From contig CAYYRN010000004.1 of the NCBI GenBank assembly GCA_964474295.1, positions 8,650-72,649 on the forward strand: DNA of 64,000 bases. The letters are read 5' to 3'. This DNA comes from SIG575 sp964474295 (GTDB taxonomy: Bacteria; Bacillota; Clostridia; Oscillospirales; Acutalibacteraceae). Positions 8,003 through 16,130 of the stretch are shown one piece after another; position 1 is the stretch's first letter; every line of letters begins with the position of its first letter. A program made the position numbers and the translations under genes. The notes below the pieces were generated by a model, which was not told the origin of the DNA, searched no databases, and saw only the letters and a program-made list of their open reading frames with translations.

Positions 8003-8566
8003 ATGGAAGATAAAAATTACCATAATATGTCTGATGAAGAATTGGCATCGTTTTGCAGAAATTATGACAGCACCGCACTTGAAATACTTATTAAAAGGAT
8101 GGAAAGTGTTACGGCAAGCTGTGTCAGGGGTTTTTCAGATAACCGCTTTGAACATGATGACCTTATGCAGGAGGCTCTTTTTGCCTGCTGCCGTGCCGTT
8201 ATAAGCTATGATTCTTCAAAAGGCGCCTCGCTCAAAACATTTGTATCGGTGTGTATAAACAACGCATTGAAAAATTTTGTAAAGAAAAAAAACAACGTTT
8301 TCCTGTCGGCAGATGCGGATTTTGTTCCGCTTAATGACGAAACGGTCGGCAGCGTGACGACTGAAGATGAATATATTTCTTCGGAAAATTATTTGAATTT
8401 AAGAAAAAGCCTGAGGGAAATTCTTTCGGAAACGGAATACAAGGTCTTTTGCTTCTTTGTCGAAGGCTTGAGTTATTCCGAAATTGCCGAAAAAACAGGT
8501 CAAAGCACAAAGGCTGTTGACAATGCCTTGCAGCGGATAAGAAAAAAGCTGAAATCAATTTTGTAA
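8003..8566 (+). CDS. SigH-like sigma-70 family RNA polymerase sigma factor
   Basis: The 187-residue protein has region 2 (MSDEELASFCR, DDLMQEALFACCRAVISYDSSKG) and region 4 (LSETEYKVFCFFVEGLSYSEIAEKTGQ, split here as LSETEYKVF and GLSYSEIAEKTGQ, then KAVDNALQRIRKKL). The order and spacing match the sporulation and stationary-phase factor SigH (Spo0H) family, whose members also end in a KSIDNALQRVKRKL-like helix. It is slightly shorter than the usual 200-210 residues, and the region 2 core is divergent, so it may be a paralogue and not the main SigH. The ATG follows AAGAGGTGG. No anti-sigma gene is adjacent. Confidence 0.8.
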   Translation: MEDKNYHNMSDEELASFCRNYDSTALEILIKRMESVTASCVRGFSDNRFEHDDLMQEALFACCRAVISYDSSKGASLKTFVSVCINNALKNFVKKKNNVFLSADADFVPLNDETVGSVTTEDEYISSENYLNLRKSLREILSETEYKVFCFFVEGLSYSEIAEKTGQSTKAVDNALQRIRKKLKSIL

Positions 8567-8607
8567 TAAACGGATACCCGTTTATAAATAAGTCCCTAAC
8601 TCGGACT
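8566..8607 (+). other. Tandem hairpins between the sigma gene and the zinc protein gene
   Basis: ATAAACGG (8566-8573) pairs with CCGTTTAT (8578-8585) around a four-base loop, and AGTCC (8591-8595) pairs with GGACT (8603-8607). Neither is followed by a T tract, so they look like mRNA-stabilising or weak termination structures. Confidence 0.45.
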
Positions 8608-8635
8608 AAATACTTAATCAAGAGAGGTTATTAAA

Positions 8636-8917
8636 ATGTACGAAGACAAAACACTCATCTGTAAGGAATGTGGAAATGAGTTCATATTCTCGGCAGGTGA
8701 GCAGGAATTCTATGCCGAGAAAGGTTTTGAAAACGAACCTTTCCGCTGCAAGGAATGTCGTGCCGCACGCAAACGTGCAAGAAATCCCGAGCGTGAGCTT
8801 TTTGATGCAACATGTGCTTCATGCGGAGGTGCTGCTAAGGTTCCTTTCCAGCCTAAAGACGGACGCCCTGTTTATTGCAGTGAGTGTTTCGCAAAGATGA
8901 AGGAAGAAGAAGCATAA
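8636..8917 (+). CDS. Small zinc-ribbon protein (CxxC-x17-CxxC type)
   Basis: This 93-residue protein has four CXXC pairs: CKEC (9-12), CKEC (about 38-41), CASC (about 60-63) and CSEC (about 81-84), so it should bind two zinc ions. The order matches a small protein family of Clostridia that joins a zinc-ribbon (zinc_ribbon_4/zf-trcl) domain to a CxxC-x17-CxxC domain. The biochemical role is not known; nucleic acid or protein binding is plausible. The ATG follows GAGAGGTTATTAAA. It has its own terminator. Confidence 0.82.
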   Translation: MYEDKTLICKECGNEFIFSAGEQEFYAEKGFENEPFRCKECRAARKRARNPERELFDATCASCGGAAKVPFQPKDGRPVYCSECFAKMKEEEA

Positions 8918-8939
8918 GTTTTAATTTCCTGAAAATCTG

Positions 8940-8979
8940 ACAACTGCCTTGTGAAATTCGCCGGGCAGTTGTTTTTTTT
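8940..8979 (+). terminator. Terminator after the zinc-ribbon gene
   Basis: ACAACTGCC (8940-8948) pairs with GGCAGTTGT (8964-8972), followed by a run of seven T. It ends the sigma-zinc protein unit. Confidence 0.88.
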
Positions 8980-8980
8980 C

Positions 8981-9009
8981 TTGACCTGAAAAGTGTGAAG
9001 TGATATTAT
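8981..9009 (+). promoter_or_regulatory. Promoter of the HAD hydrolase gene
   Basis: TTGACC at 8981-8986 and TATTAT at 9004-9009 are 17 bases apart, directly after the preceding terminator. Confidence 0.75.
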
Positions 9010-9030
9010 AAACGTCGGAGGAATGGTTTT

Positions 9031-9639
9031 ATGATTAAAAATATTATTTTCGATATGGGCGGAGTATTGATTGACTACAATCCCGAAAAAACACTTTATT
9101 CTTATTTCGACAAAGAAACTGCCGACATCCTTTTGAAAGAAATTTTCAGAAACGAAATATGGTCAAAAAGGGATAGAGGGGTAATTACTTCGGAAGAAAT
9201 TATTTCACTAAAAAAAGACGTAATTCCGCAAAAGGCTTATGAAAAAGCGACGGAAATGATAAAAAACTTTTTTCCGTATATGCCTGCGTTTGAAAAAATG
9301 TATGATGTTGTAAAAAGCTTGAAAGAAAACGGCTATGGCATATATTTGCTTTCCAATGCGGGGTATGAGTTTTATTCCGAAAAGGATAATATTCCCGCAC
9401 TTTCGCTTTTTGACGGATTTATGATTTCGGCAGATTATCATATAATTAAGCCGGAAGCGGGTATTTATTCGGCATTGTTTGAAAAATTTTCCCTGAAGCC
9501 TGAGGAATGTTTTTTCATAGATGACGTTCGTGCAAACATAGACGGAGCCGAAAAAATGGGAATGTGCGGTCATTGTTACAGCCACGGCGATGTCGAAATT
9601 TTGAAAAAATCACTCCGTGAAAACGGCATAAAAATTTGA
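9031..9639 (+). CDS. HAD-family phosphatase (subfamily IA)
   Basis: The 202-residue protein shows all four HAD motifs: DMGGVLIDY (nucleophile Asp8 and the general acid position replaced by the DxGG form), LLSNA, KPEAGIY, and FFIDDVRANIDGA. The cap is helical and inserted after motif 1. The DMGG variant is common in subfamily IA proteins related to YihX-like sugar phosphatases and epoxide hydrolase N-terminal phosphatases. The substrate is likely a sugar phosphate or nucleotide but cannot be fixed. The ATG follows CGGAGGAATGGTTTT. It has its own promoter and stands before mfd. Confidence 0.85.
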   Translation: MIKNIIFDMGGVLIDYNPEKTLYSYFDKETADILLKEIFRNEIWSKRDRGVITSEEIISLKKDVIPQKAYEKATEMIKNFFPYMPAFEKMYDVVKSLKENGYGIYLLSNAGYEFYSEKDNIPALSLFDGFMISADYHIIKPEAGIYSALFEKFSLKPEECFFIDDVRANIDGAEKMGMCGHCYSHGDVEILKKSLRENGIKI

Positions 9640-9649
9640 CAAAATTTTC

Positions 9650-9678
9650 TTGACGTAATTAAAATCAAGTGTTAAAAT
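9650..9678 (+). promoter_or_regulatory. Promoter of mfd
   Basis: TTGACG at 9650-9655 and TAAAAT at 9673-9678 are separated by 17 bases. Confidence 0.72.
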
Positions 9679-9692
9679 AACTGTGGTTTAAA

Positions 9693-9723
9693 CCGCAATA
9701 CCCCTGTCAAAAAGGTATTGCGG
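9693..9723 (+). promoter_or_regulatory. Hairpin in the mfd 5' leader
   Basis: CCGCAATACC (9693-9702) pairs perfectly with GGTATTGCGG (9714-9723), starting about eight bases after the predicted transcript start. It is followed by ATTTCGTTGTTGGAGG, so it lies just before the ribosome site without covering it. It could stabilise the mRNA end or act as a weak attenuator. Confidence 0.6.
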
Positions 9724-9745
9724 ATTTCGTTGTTGGAGGTAAAAA

Positions 9746-12700
9746 ATGTCCTGTTTTTCAAAAATAATGCTTGAAAACGAAGAATACGCAAGGCTCAGAC
9801 TTGCTCTTGAGAAAAATAGGGTGCCGATGGGTGCTTTGGGCTTGTCGCACGTCAATAAAGCACACGTTATTCACACGCTTTGCGAGGAGGGCAAAAAGTG
9901 TATTGCCGTAACGCCGGATGAAGCCTCCGCAAGACGTTTGACTGATGATCTGCTGTCACTCGGCAGCGCTGCACTTTTTTATCCGGCAAGAGATTTTGCT
10001 TTCGGTTCTTCCGAAAGCCAGTCGAGAGAATACGAACATATAAGAATAGGAACTCTTTCAAAAATGCTGCGTGGTGAGTATGATGTTGCCGTTTGCTGTG
10101 CCGAGGCTTTTTTACAGTATACAATGCCGCCGGAAGAAATGTCGGAGAGAACATTTAAGCTTGTAAGCGGTGAGGACTTTTCGCAGGAAAGTGTCATCTC
10201 GATTCTTGTCAAGGCAGGGTATGTCAGAAGTCCGCAGGTGGACGGTTCGGGACAGTTTGCCGTAAGGGGAGGAATACTCGATATTTTCCCACCCGACAGG
10301 CAAAATCCCGTAAGAATAGAGTTTTGGGGCGATACGGTCGATTCGATTTCAATGTTTGATGCGGAAAGCCAGCGCAGAACCGACACTCTTGACGAAATCG
10401 AAATAACACCGGCAACGGAAATAATTTTTGACAGCTTTCAAACGTTAAAAAGTAAGATAGAAGAATTTATACCCTCCGTCAAAGGCAAAGGCTCTCAAAA
10501 AGCGAAAGCGTCGCTTTATTCCGATGTCGAAAAGCTCTCAAACGAGGTCAGAGTTTCGTCTCTCGACAGGTACTTGCCGCTTGCGTATTCTTACACAGCT
10601 TCAATCAGCGATTACTGCGATAAAAACACAGTTTTGTGTGTCTGCGAAAGTGCGGGGGTAAAGCAGCGTGCGGAAGCTGCATTGAAGCTTTTGAACGAGG
10701 AAATTTCCGCTTCTTTTGAAGAAGGTATACTTTGCAGAGGTCTTGACAAATTTTCGCTTTCGTGGTCGGAAACGTTGGGGATTTTTGGAAAAAGCAAAAC
10801 GGTTTATCTTGACAATATGCCGAGGGGAAGCTTCGACACACCCGTAAAAGAGCTTATCAATTTTACGGCTTTGCAGCTTAATTTGTGGAACGGTTCTCAA
10901 AGTGTGCTTATTGATGATATCGGCTCTTTCAAAAACAAAAAAGACAGAATTTGCGTTGTTATGGCGGGTACGGATAAAGCGGCAAAAGCACTGTGCGAGG
11001 ATTTGGAAAAAGAGGGCTTCAATTCGCTTTATTTTGACAAAATGCCAACGGAATTTCCAAAGGGATATGTAAGCGTTATCGAAGGTTCGCTTAGCGGCGG
11101 TATGGAATATCCGCATCAAAAGTTTCTTCTTATGTCTTACGGAAGAAGAACAGCCGCAAAACGACAGACAAAGCACAAAAGCTATAAGGCATCGAACACG
11201 TTCCACAGCCTTGAGGAAATGCGTAAGGGCGATTATATCGTACATTCGATGCACGGTATCGGTATTTTTGAGGGCATTACACAGCTTGAATCGAGCGGTG
11301 CGACAAAGGACTATATCAAAATCAGATATGATAAGGGCGACATTCTTTACATTCCCGTCACACAGCTTGACCAGGTGGCAAAATATATCGGGCCGAGAAG
11401 CGAAACCAACTCCGTAAAGCTCAACAAACTCGGCAGCGATAAATGGATTAAGACAAAAAACAGGGTTAAATCTGCCGTAAAGGATATGGCGGATGACCTT
11501 ATAAAGCTTTATTCCAAGCGTCTTAACGTTAAAGGCTTTGCTTTTTCTCCCGATATCGATATGCAAAGCGATTTTGAAAGACGTTTTGAGTTTGACGAAA
11601 CGGATGACCAGCTAAGATGTATTGACGAAATAAAAAACGATATGGAAAAGCCGTATCCTATGGACAGACTTCTTTGCGGTGACGTTGGCTTCGGCAAAAC
11701 CGAGGTTGCCCTGCGAGGTGTTTTCAAATGCGTTGCGGACGGCAAGCAGTGCGCTATACTTGTGCCGACAACCATTTTGGCACTTCAGCATTACCAAACA
11801 ATACAAAAGCGTTTTGAGGGATTTCCCGTTGAGTGTGCAATGCTCTCACGCTTTTGCACCGCAAAACAGCAGGCGGACATTGTAAAGAATTTAAAAAGGG
11901 GAACAGTCGATATCGTTGTCGGAACCCATAAATTGCTTTCAAAGAAGCTTGAATTTAAGGATTTGGGACTTGTTATTGTCGATGAGGAACAGCGTTTCGG
12001 TGTTGCACAGAAAGAAAAGCTCAAAGAACGTTTTCCGAATGTTGATGTGCTGACGCTTTCGGCAACACCAATACCGAGAACGCTCAATATGGCAATGACG
12101 GGAATCAGGGATATGAGTATTATCGAGGAAGCTCCGCAGGACAGACATCCCGTGCAAACCTATGTCATCGAGCATAACACCGAGATTTTGGTTCAAGCTA
12201 TGGAAAAAGAGCTGAGAAGGGGCGGTCAGGTTTACTACCTTTATAATAAGGTGGAAACAATTGACAAAAAAGCAGCCGAAATAAAGGCACTCCTGCCCGA
12301 TGCACGCATTGCGGTAGGTCACGGAAAAATGACGGAGGAGGAGCTTTCCGATGTTTGGAAATCGCTCATTGAGGGCGAAACCGACATTTTGGTTTGCACG
12401 ACAATAATCGAAACGGGCGTTGATGTGCCTAATGCAAATACGCTTATAATAGAAGATGCCGACAAAATGGGTTTGGCACAGCTTCACCAAATAAGAGGCA
12501 GGGTGGGCAGAAGTGCCAGACGTGCAAGCGCATATTTTACGTTCACAAGAGGAAAACAGCTTTCGGAAATAGCGGACAGAAGACTTTCCGCAATAAGGGA
12601 ATATACCGAATTCGGTTCCGGCTTTAAAATAGCAATGCGTGACCTTGAACTGCGAGGTGCGGGAAATGTCCTCGGCGCACAGCAGCACGGACATATGGAG

Positions 12701-13225
12701 GCTGTGGGATACGATATGTATTTGAAGCTTCTTGCCGAAGCGGTGGGCGAAGAAAAGGGCGAGGAAGTTAAAGACACTTCAAAAGATTGTCTTATTGATT
12801 TGCATATTGATGCGAACATTCCGAAAAAATATATAGAGAATGTTCCGCACCGCCTTGCAATGTACAGAAGAATTGCCGACATACGCTCTCAGGAGGATGC
12901 GGATGATGTAATAGATGAGCTTATCGACCGATTCGGTGAACCGCCGCAGAGCGTTATGGGACTTATCGATATTGCATTGCTCAGAGCTGCGGCTGTGAAA
13001 AATTCCATTACCGAAATTTCACAGACGAAGGATAGGATATTGCTTTACAGCGATGTGCTTGATATGAAAAAAATTGCGGCACTTTCAAATGCCATGAAAG
13101 GCAGAATATCGGTGGCAACCTCTCCGAGACCTCATTTCAAGGTTAAAATTACGGAGGGACAGTCGCAGACGGAAGCGTTGAAGCAAACGATGGCACTTAT
13201 GCTGTTGGCAGACAAAAAAGAATAA
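9746..13225 (+). CDS. mfd: Transcription-repair coupling factor Mfd
   Basis: At 1159 residues this is full-length Mfd. It frees RNA polymerase stalled at DNA damage by translocating on DNA, and recruits UvrA. In order: a UvrB-like N-terminal region with GGILDIFPP near residue 175, the RNA polymerase-interacting (CarD-like) domain with GDYIVHSMHGIGIFEG near 495, the RecG-like translocase with Walker A CGDVGFGKTE near 645 and IVDEEQRFG near 744, helicase motif VGRSARRA near 925, and the C-terminal TRCF domain. ATG 9746 follows TTGGAGGTAAAAA. It sits before rpsO with its own promoter. Confidence 0.97.
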   Translation: MSCFSKIMLENEEYARLRLALEKNRVPMGALGLSHVNKAHVIHTLCEEGKKCIAVTPDEASARRLTDDLLSLGSAALFYPARDFAFGSSESQSREYEHIRIGTLSKMLRGEYDVAVCCAEAFLQYTMPPEEMSERTFKLVSGEDFSQESVISILVKAGYVRSPQVDGSGQFAVRGGILDIFPPDRQNPVRIEFWGDTVDSISMFDAESQRRTDTLDEIEITPATEIIFDSFQTLKSKIEEFIPSVKGKGSQKAKASLYSDVEKLSNEVRVSSLDRYLPLAYSYTASISDYCDKNTVLCVCESAGVKQRAEAALKLLNEEISASFEEGILCRGLDKFSLSWSETLGIFGKSKTVYLDNMPRGSFDTPVKELINFTALQLNLWNGSQSVLIDDIGSFKNKKDRICVVMAGTDKAAKALCEDLEKEGFNSLYFDKMPTEFPKGYVSVIEGSLSGGMEYPHQKFLLMSYGRRTAAKRQTKHKSYKASNTFHSLEEMRKGDYIVHSMHGIGIFEGITQLESSGATKDYIKIRYDKGDILYIPVTQLDQVAKYIGPRSETNSVKLNKLGSDKWIKTKNRVKSAVKDMADDLIKLYSKRLNVKGFAFSPDIDMQSDFERRFEFDETDDQLRCIDEIKNDMEKPYPMDRLLCGDVGFGKTEVALRGVFKCVADGKQCAILVPTTILALQHYQTIQKRFEGFPVECAMLSRFCTAKQQADIVKNLKRGTVDIVVGTHKLLSKKLEFKDLGLVIVDEEQRFGVAQKEKLKERFPNVDVLTLSATPIPRTLNMAMTGIRDMSIIEEAPQDRHPVQTYVIEHNTEILVQAMEKELRRGGQVYYLYNKVETIDKKAAEIKALLPDARIAVGHGKMTEEELSDVWKSLIEGETDILVCTTIIETGVDVPNANTLIIEDADKMGLAQLHQIRGRVGRSARRASAYFTFTRGKQLSEIADRRLSAIREYTEFGSGFKIAMRDLELRGAGNVLGAQQHGHMEAVGYDMYLKLLAEAVGEEKGEEVKDTSKDCLIDLHIDANIPKKYIENVPHRLAMYRRIADIRSQEDADDVIDELIDRFGEPPQSVMGLIDIALLRAAAVKNSITEISQTKDRILLYSDVLDMKKIAALSNAMKGRISVATSPRPHFKVKITEGQSQTEALKQTMALMLLADKKE

Positions 13226-13232
13226 AAAACAC

Positions 13233-13261
13233 TTTACAAATGATAATGATTGTGTTATAAT
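13233..13261 (+). promoter_or_regulatory. Promoter of rpsO
   Basis: TTTACA at 13233-13238 and TATAAT at 13256-13261 are 17 bases apart. This gives an rpsO leader of about 105 bases. Confidence 0.78.
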
Positions 13262-13274
13262 ACATTAGCTTTAG

Positions 13275-13325
13275 TCCTTTTCTCGGAAAGAGGAGTAAAC
13301 CCTTAGGGTATTTCACCTGCCTCTT
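13275..13325 (+). promoter_or_regulatory. Structured rpsO leader (candidate S15 autoregulatory element)
   Basis: Two exclusive folds can be drawn. In one, TCCTTTT (from 13275) pairs with AAGAGGA (to 13294). In the other, AAGAGG (13288-13293) pairs with CCTCTT (13320-13325), enclosing an ACCC-TTAG-GGT hairpin. S15 is known to repress its own mRNA in several bacteria through unrelated leader structures. No search could be run to compare it with known S15 leaders, so the assignment is an inference from position and foldability. Confidence 0.45.
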
Positions 13326-13372
13326 GCTGGGATTTGTGACGGCAAAAAAATACTTAAATGAGGTGAAAAGTA

Positions 13373-13636
13373 ATGACAAATGAAGAAAAAAAGGCAATAA
13401 TTGCCGAGTATGCAACTCACGAAGGTGACACAGGCTCTCCCGAGGTTCAGATTGCTATTCTCACAAAGAGAATCAATGACCTTAACGAGCATTTCAAAGT
13501 GCATCACAAGGACCATCATTCAAGAAGAGGTCTTCTCAAGCTTGTAGGTCACAGAAGAAACCTTCTCGCATATCTTCAGAAGAACGATATTGAACGCTAC
13601 CGTTCAATCATCGCAAGACTCGGAATCCGTAAATAA
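13373..13636 (+). CDS. rpsO: 30S ribosomal protein S15
   Basis: An 87-residue protein of standard S15 length with the family motifs GDTGSPEVQIA, LNEHFKVHHKDHHSRRGL and RRNLLAYL. S15 binds the central domain of 16S rRNA and helps form bridge B4 with the large subunit. The ATG follows TGAGGTGAAAAGTA. It is followed by a strong hairpin and then pnp, an order conserved across bacteria. Confidence 0.98.
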   Translation: MTNEEKKAIIAEYATHEGDTGSPEVQIAILTKRINDLNEHFKVHHKDHHSRRGLLKLVGHRRNLLAYLQKNDIERYRSIIARLGIRK

Positions 13637-13648
13637 GTATTCCCAAGG

Positions 13649-13685
13649 GGCAGGCAAAGGTTTTGTATTTTGCCTGCCTTTAGTC
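13649..13685 (+). terminator. Hairpin between rpsO and pnp
   Basis: GGCAGGCAAA (13649-13658) pairs perfectly with TTTGCCTGCC (13669-13678), followed by only TTTAG. The weak T tract suggests partial termination or an RNase processing site. A second GGGCAGGC run at 13698 can compete for the same right arm. Confidence 0.6.
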
Positions 13686-13816
13686 AGATTATGACGGGCA
13701 GGCTTTTGCTTTTTTTAGCGGTAAATCGATGTTTTAAAAATTTTAAAATATGGATTTATTGCTAAAAAGGACGCCTGCTTTCATATAAATTCAAAATTTG
13801 AAAGGATGTAAAAATT

Positions 13817-15994
13817 ATGTTTGAAGATTTCAAAAAATTTGAAACGGAAATCGCAGGCAGACCCTTCGTTGCGGAAGTCGGCAAAATGGCTCAGCTCGCA
13901 GGCGGTTCTGTTCTTGTACGCTACGGCGAAACCAACGTTCTTTGCACAGCCACCATGGCTGCAAAGCCCAGAGAGGGTGTGGATTTCTTCCCGCTTTCCG
14001 TTGACTTTGAAGAAAAGCTCTATTCAGTCGGCAAAATCCCCGGCTCTTTCCAGAGAAGAGAGGGCAAAGCAAGCGAAAAGGCTACTTTGGCTTCCCGTGT
14101 TATCGACAGACCTATCCGTCCTCTTTTCCCGAAGGATATGAGAAATGATGTCGGCGTTGTCGCAACCGTAATGTCCGTTGACCCCGATTGCTCGCCCGAA
14201 ATCACAGCTATGCTCGGTGTTTCAATCGCACTTTCCATCTCCGAAATTCCGTGGGACGGCCCCATTGCAGGCTGTGTTGTCGGTCTTGTTGACGGAAAAT
14301 TCGTAATCAACCCCACAGCGGAGGAAAAAGAAAAATCCGAAATGTATGTAACCGTTGCTTCAACGGCTGACCTTGTTGCTATGATCGAAGCCGCAGGTAA
14401 CGAAATTCCCAACGACACAATGTTCGACGGAATTATGTTTGCACATCAGGAAAATCAGAAGGTTGTTGAGTTTATCAACAAAATCAAAGCCGAGGTCGGC
14501 AAAGAAAAGGTTGATTTCCCCTCAAATGACCCCTCTGAGGAAATGTACAATGCAATCAAAGATTTTGCAATTGAAGACGTAAAAGCAGCACTTGATACGG
14601 ATGACAAGCGTGTTCGTGACGAAAGACTTAAACCCATTTACGATGCCGTTCACGAAAAGTTCGACGAAGTTTATCCCGAAGAAGCAGCTAAAATCGAAGA
14701 TTGCCTTTACAAGCTTCAAAAATATATCGTAAGACGTTGGCTTCTTGACGAAGGCAAGCGTGTTGACGGCAGAGGAATTAACGAAATCAGACCTCTTGCA
14801 GCGGAAATCGACCTCATTGACAGAGTTCACGGTTCCGGTATGTTCACAAGAGGACAGACACAGGTTCTTACAATAACAACGCTCGGCCCCGTAAGCGATG
14901 CCCAGCTTCTTGACGGCATTGACGGCGAGGACAGCAAGAGATATATGCACCACTACAATTTCCCCTCATATTCAGTCGGTGAAACAAAGCCCTCAAGAGG
15001 CCCCGGCAGACGTGAAATCGGACACGGCGCGCTTGCCGAAAAAGCACTCGTTCCCGTTATCCCCTCGGTTGAAGAATTCCCCTATGCTATACGTCTTGTG
15101 TCGGAAGTTCTTTCTTCAAACGGTTCAACCTCGCAGGGTTCTATTTGCGGCTCAACACTTTCTCTTATGGCAGCAGGTGTTCCCATTAAAGCTCCCGTTG
15201 CGGGCATTTCCTGCGGCTTGGTCACAGAAGGTGACCGCTTTATGACAATGGTTGACATTCAGGGCCTTGAAGATTTCTTCGGTGATATGGACTTTAAGGT
15301 TGCAGGTACTCACAAGGGTATCACCGCAATTCAGATGGATCTCAAGGTACACGGACTTACTCCCGAAATCATCAAGGAAGCACTTGAAAAAACTTACAAA
15401 GCACGTCTTTATATCCTTGACGAAATTATGCTCAAGGCAATTGCAGAGCCGAGAAAAGAGCTTTCAAAATATGCTCCGAAGATGCTTTCGACAAAAATTT
15501 CCGTTGACAAAATCGCAGAGGTTATCGGTAAGCAGGGCAAGGTTATCCAGAAAATCTGTGCAGAGTGTAACTGTAAGGTTGACGTTGAAGAAGACGGAAC
15601 GGTATTCATCTGTGCTGTTGATATTGATGATGCAAAAAGAGCCCTTTCAATTGTCGAAACAATTGCAAACGATCCCGAAATCGGTGCTATTTACAAGGGT
15701 GTCGTAACAAGAATTATGGATTTCGGTGCATTTGTCGAAATCGCTCCCGGTAAAGAAGGTCTTGTTCACATAAGCCACCTTGATGTTAAGAGAACCGAAA
15801 AGGTTGAAGATGTGGTAAATGTCGGTGACGAGGTTATCGTAAAGGTTCGTGAAATCGACGAGCAGGGCAGACTTAACCTTTCTCGCCGTGAAGCACTTAT
15901 CGAGGTTGAAGGCTTAGTTCCCGAAAACGAAATTTCCGATGCTCCCCGCCGTCCTAAAAAGGATTTCCGCAGGGATAACAAAAGAAGAAACTGA
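13817..15994 (+). CDS. pnp: Polyribonucleotide nucleotidyltransferase (PNPase)
   Basis: The 725-residue protein has the full PNPase layout: two RNase PH domains (YGETNVLCTATM, then the catalytic second domain with FTRGQTQVLTITTLG and FPSYSVGETKPSRGPGRREIGHG, cited in parts), a KH domain (EVIGKQGKVIQKIC near 570) and an S1 domain (GVVTRIMDFGAFVEI near 635) ending in a basic tail. It degrades RNA 3'-5' with phosphate as a trimer and is part of the RNA degradosome. The ATG follows AAAGGATGTAAAAATT. No promoter is clear, so it may be read through from rpsO. Confidence 0.98.
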   Translation: MFEDFKKFETEIAGRPFVAEVGKMAQLAGGSVLVRYGETNVLCTATMAAKPREGVDFFPLSVDFEEKLYSVGKIPGSFQRREGKASEKATLASRVIDRPIRPLFPKDMRNDVGVVATVMSVDPDCSPEITAMLGVSIALSISEIPWDGPIAGCVVGLVDGKFVINPTAEEKEKSEMYVTVASTADLVAMIEAAGNEIPNDTMFDGIMFAHQENQKVVEFINKIKAEVGKEKVDFPSNDPSEEMYNAIKDFAIEDVKAALDTDDKRVRDERLKPIYDAVHEKFDEVYPEEAAKIEDCLYKLQKYIVRRWLLDEGKRVDGRGINEIRPLAAEIDLIDRVHGSGMFTRGQTQVLTITTLGPVSDAQLLDGIDGEDSKRYMHHYNFPSYSVGETKPSRGPGRREIGHGALAEKALVPVIPSVEEFPYAIRLVSEVLSSNGSTSQGSICGSTLSLMAAGVPIKAPVAGISCGLVTEGDRFMTMVDIQGLEDFFGDMDFKVAGTHKGITAIQMDLKVHGLTPEIIKEALEKTYKARLYILDEIMLKAIAEPRKELSKYAPKMLSTKISVDKIAEVIGKQGKVIQKICAECNCKVDVEEDGTVFICAVDIDDAKRALSIVETIANDPEIGAIYKGVVTRIMDFGAFVEIAPGKEGLVHISHLDVKRTEKVEDVVNVGDEVIVKVREIDEQGRLNLSRREALIEVEGLVPENEISDAPRRPKKDFRRDNKRRN

Positions 15995-16024
15995 TTGATG
16001 ATACAATCAACCTAAAATAAATTT

Positions 16025-16070
16025 AAGGCTTCCGAAAAACATTTTTGCTTTTCGGGAGCCTTAATTGTTT
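16025..16070 (+). terminator. Terminator after pnp
   Basis: AAGGCTTCCGAAAA (16025-16038) pairs with TTTTCGGGAGCCTT (16049-16062), one G-U pair, followed by AATTGTTT. Confidence 0.88.
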
Positions 16071-16096
16071 ACAAAACCGACAATAGATGATAAAAT
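16068..16096 (+). promoter_or_regulatory. Promoter of the MFS transporter
   Basis: TTTACA at 16068-16073 and TAAAAT at 16091-16096 are 17 bases apart, overlapping the end of the preceding terminator. This supports ATG 16131 and not the TTG at 16065, which would lie upstream of the transcript start. Confidence 0.68.
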
Positions 16097-16130
16097 AAAA
16101 AGAATAACACAAAAAGTAAGGAAAGATTTT

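Noticed and set aside
10601..12694. Long minus-strand open frames inside mfd
   Set aside because: They have no ribosome sites, show skewed composition without any known motif, and are shadows of the strongly coding mfd frame.
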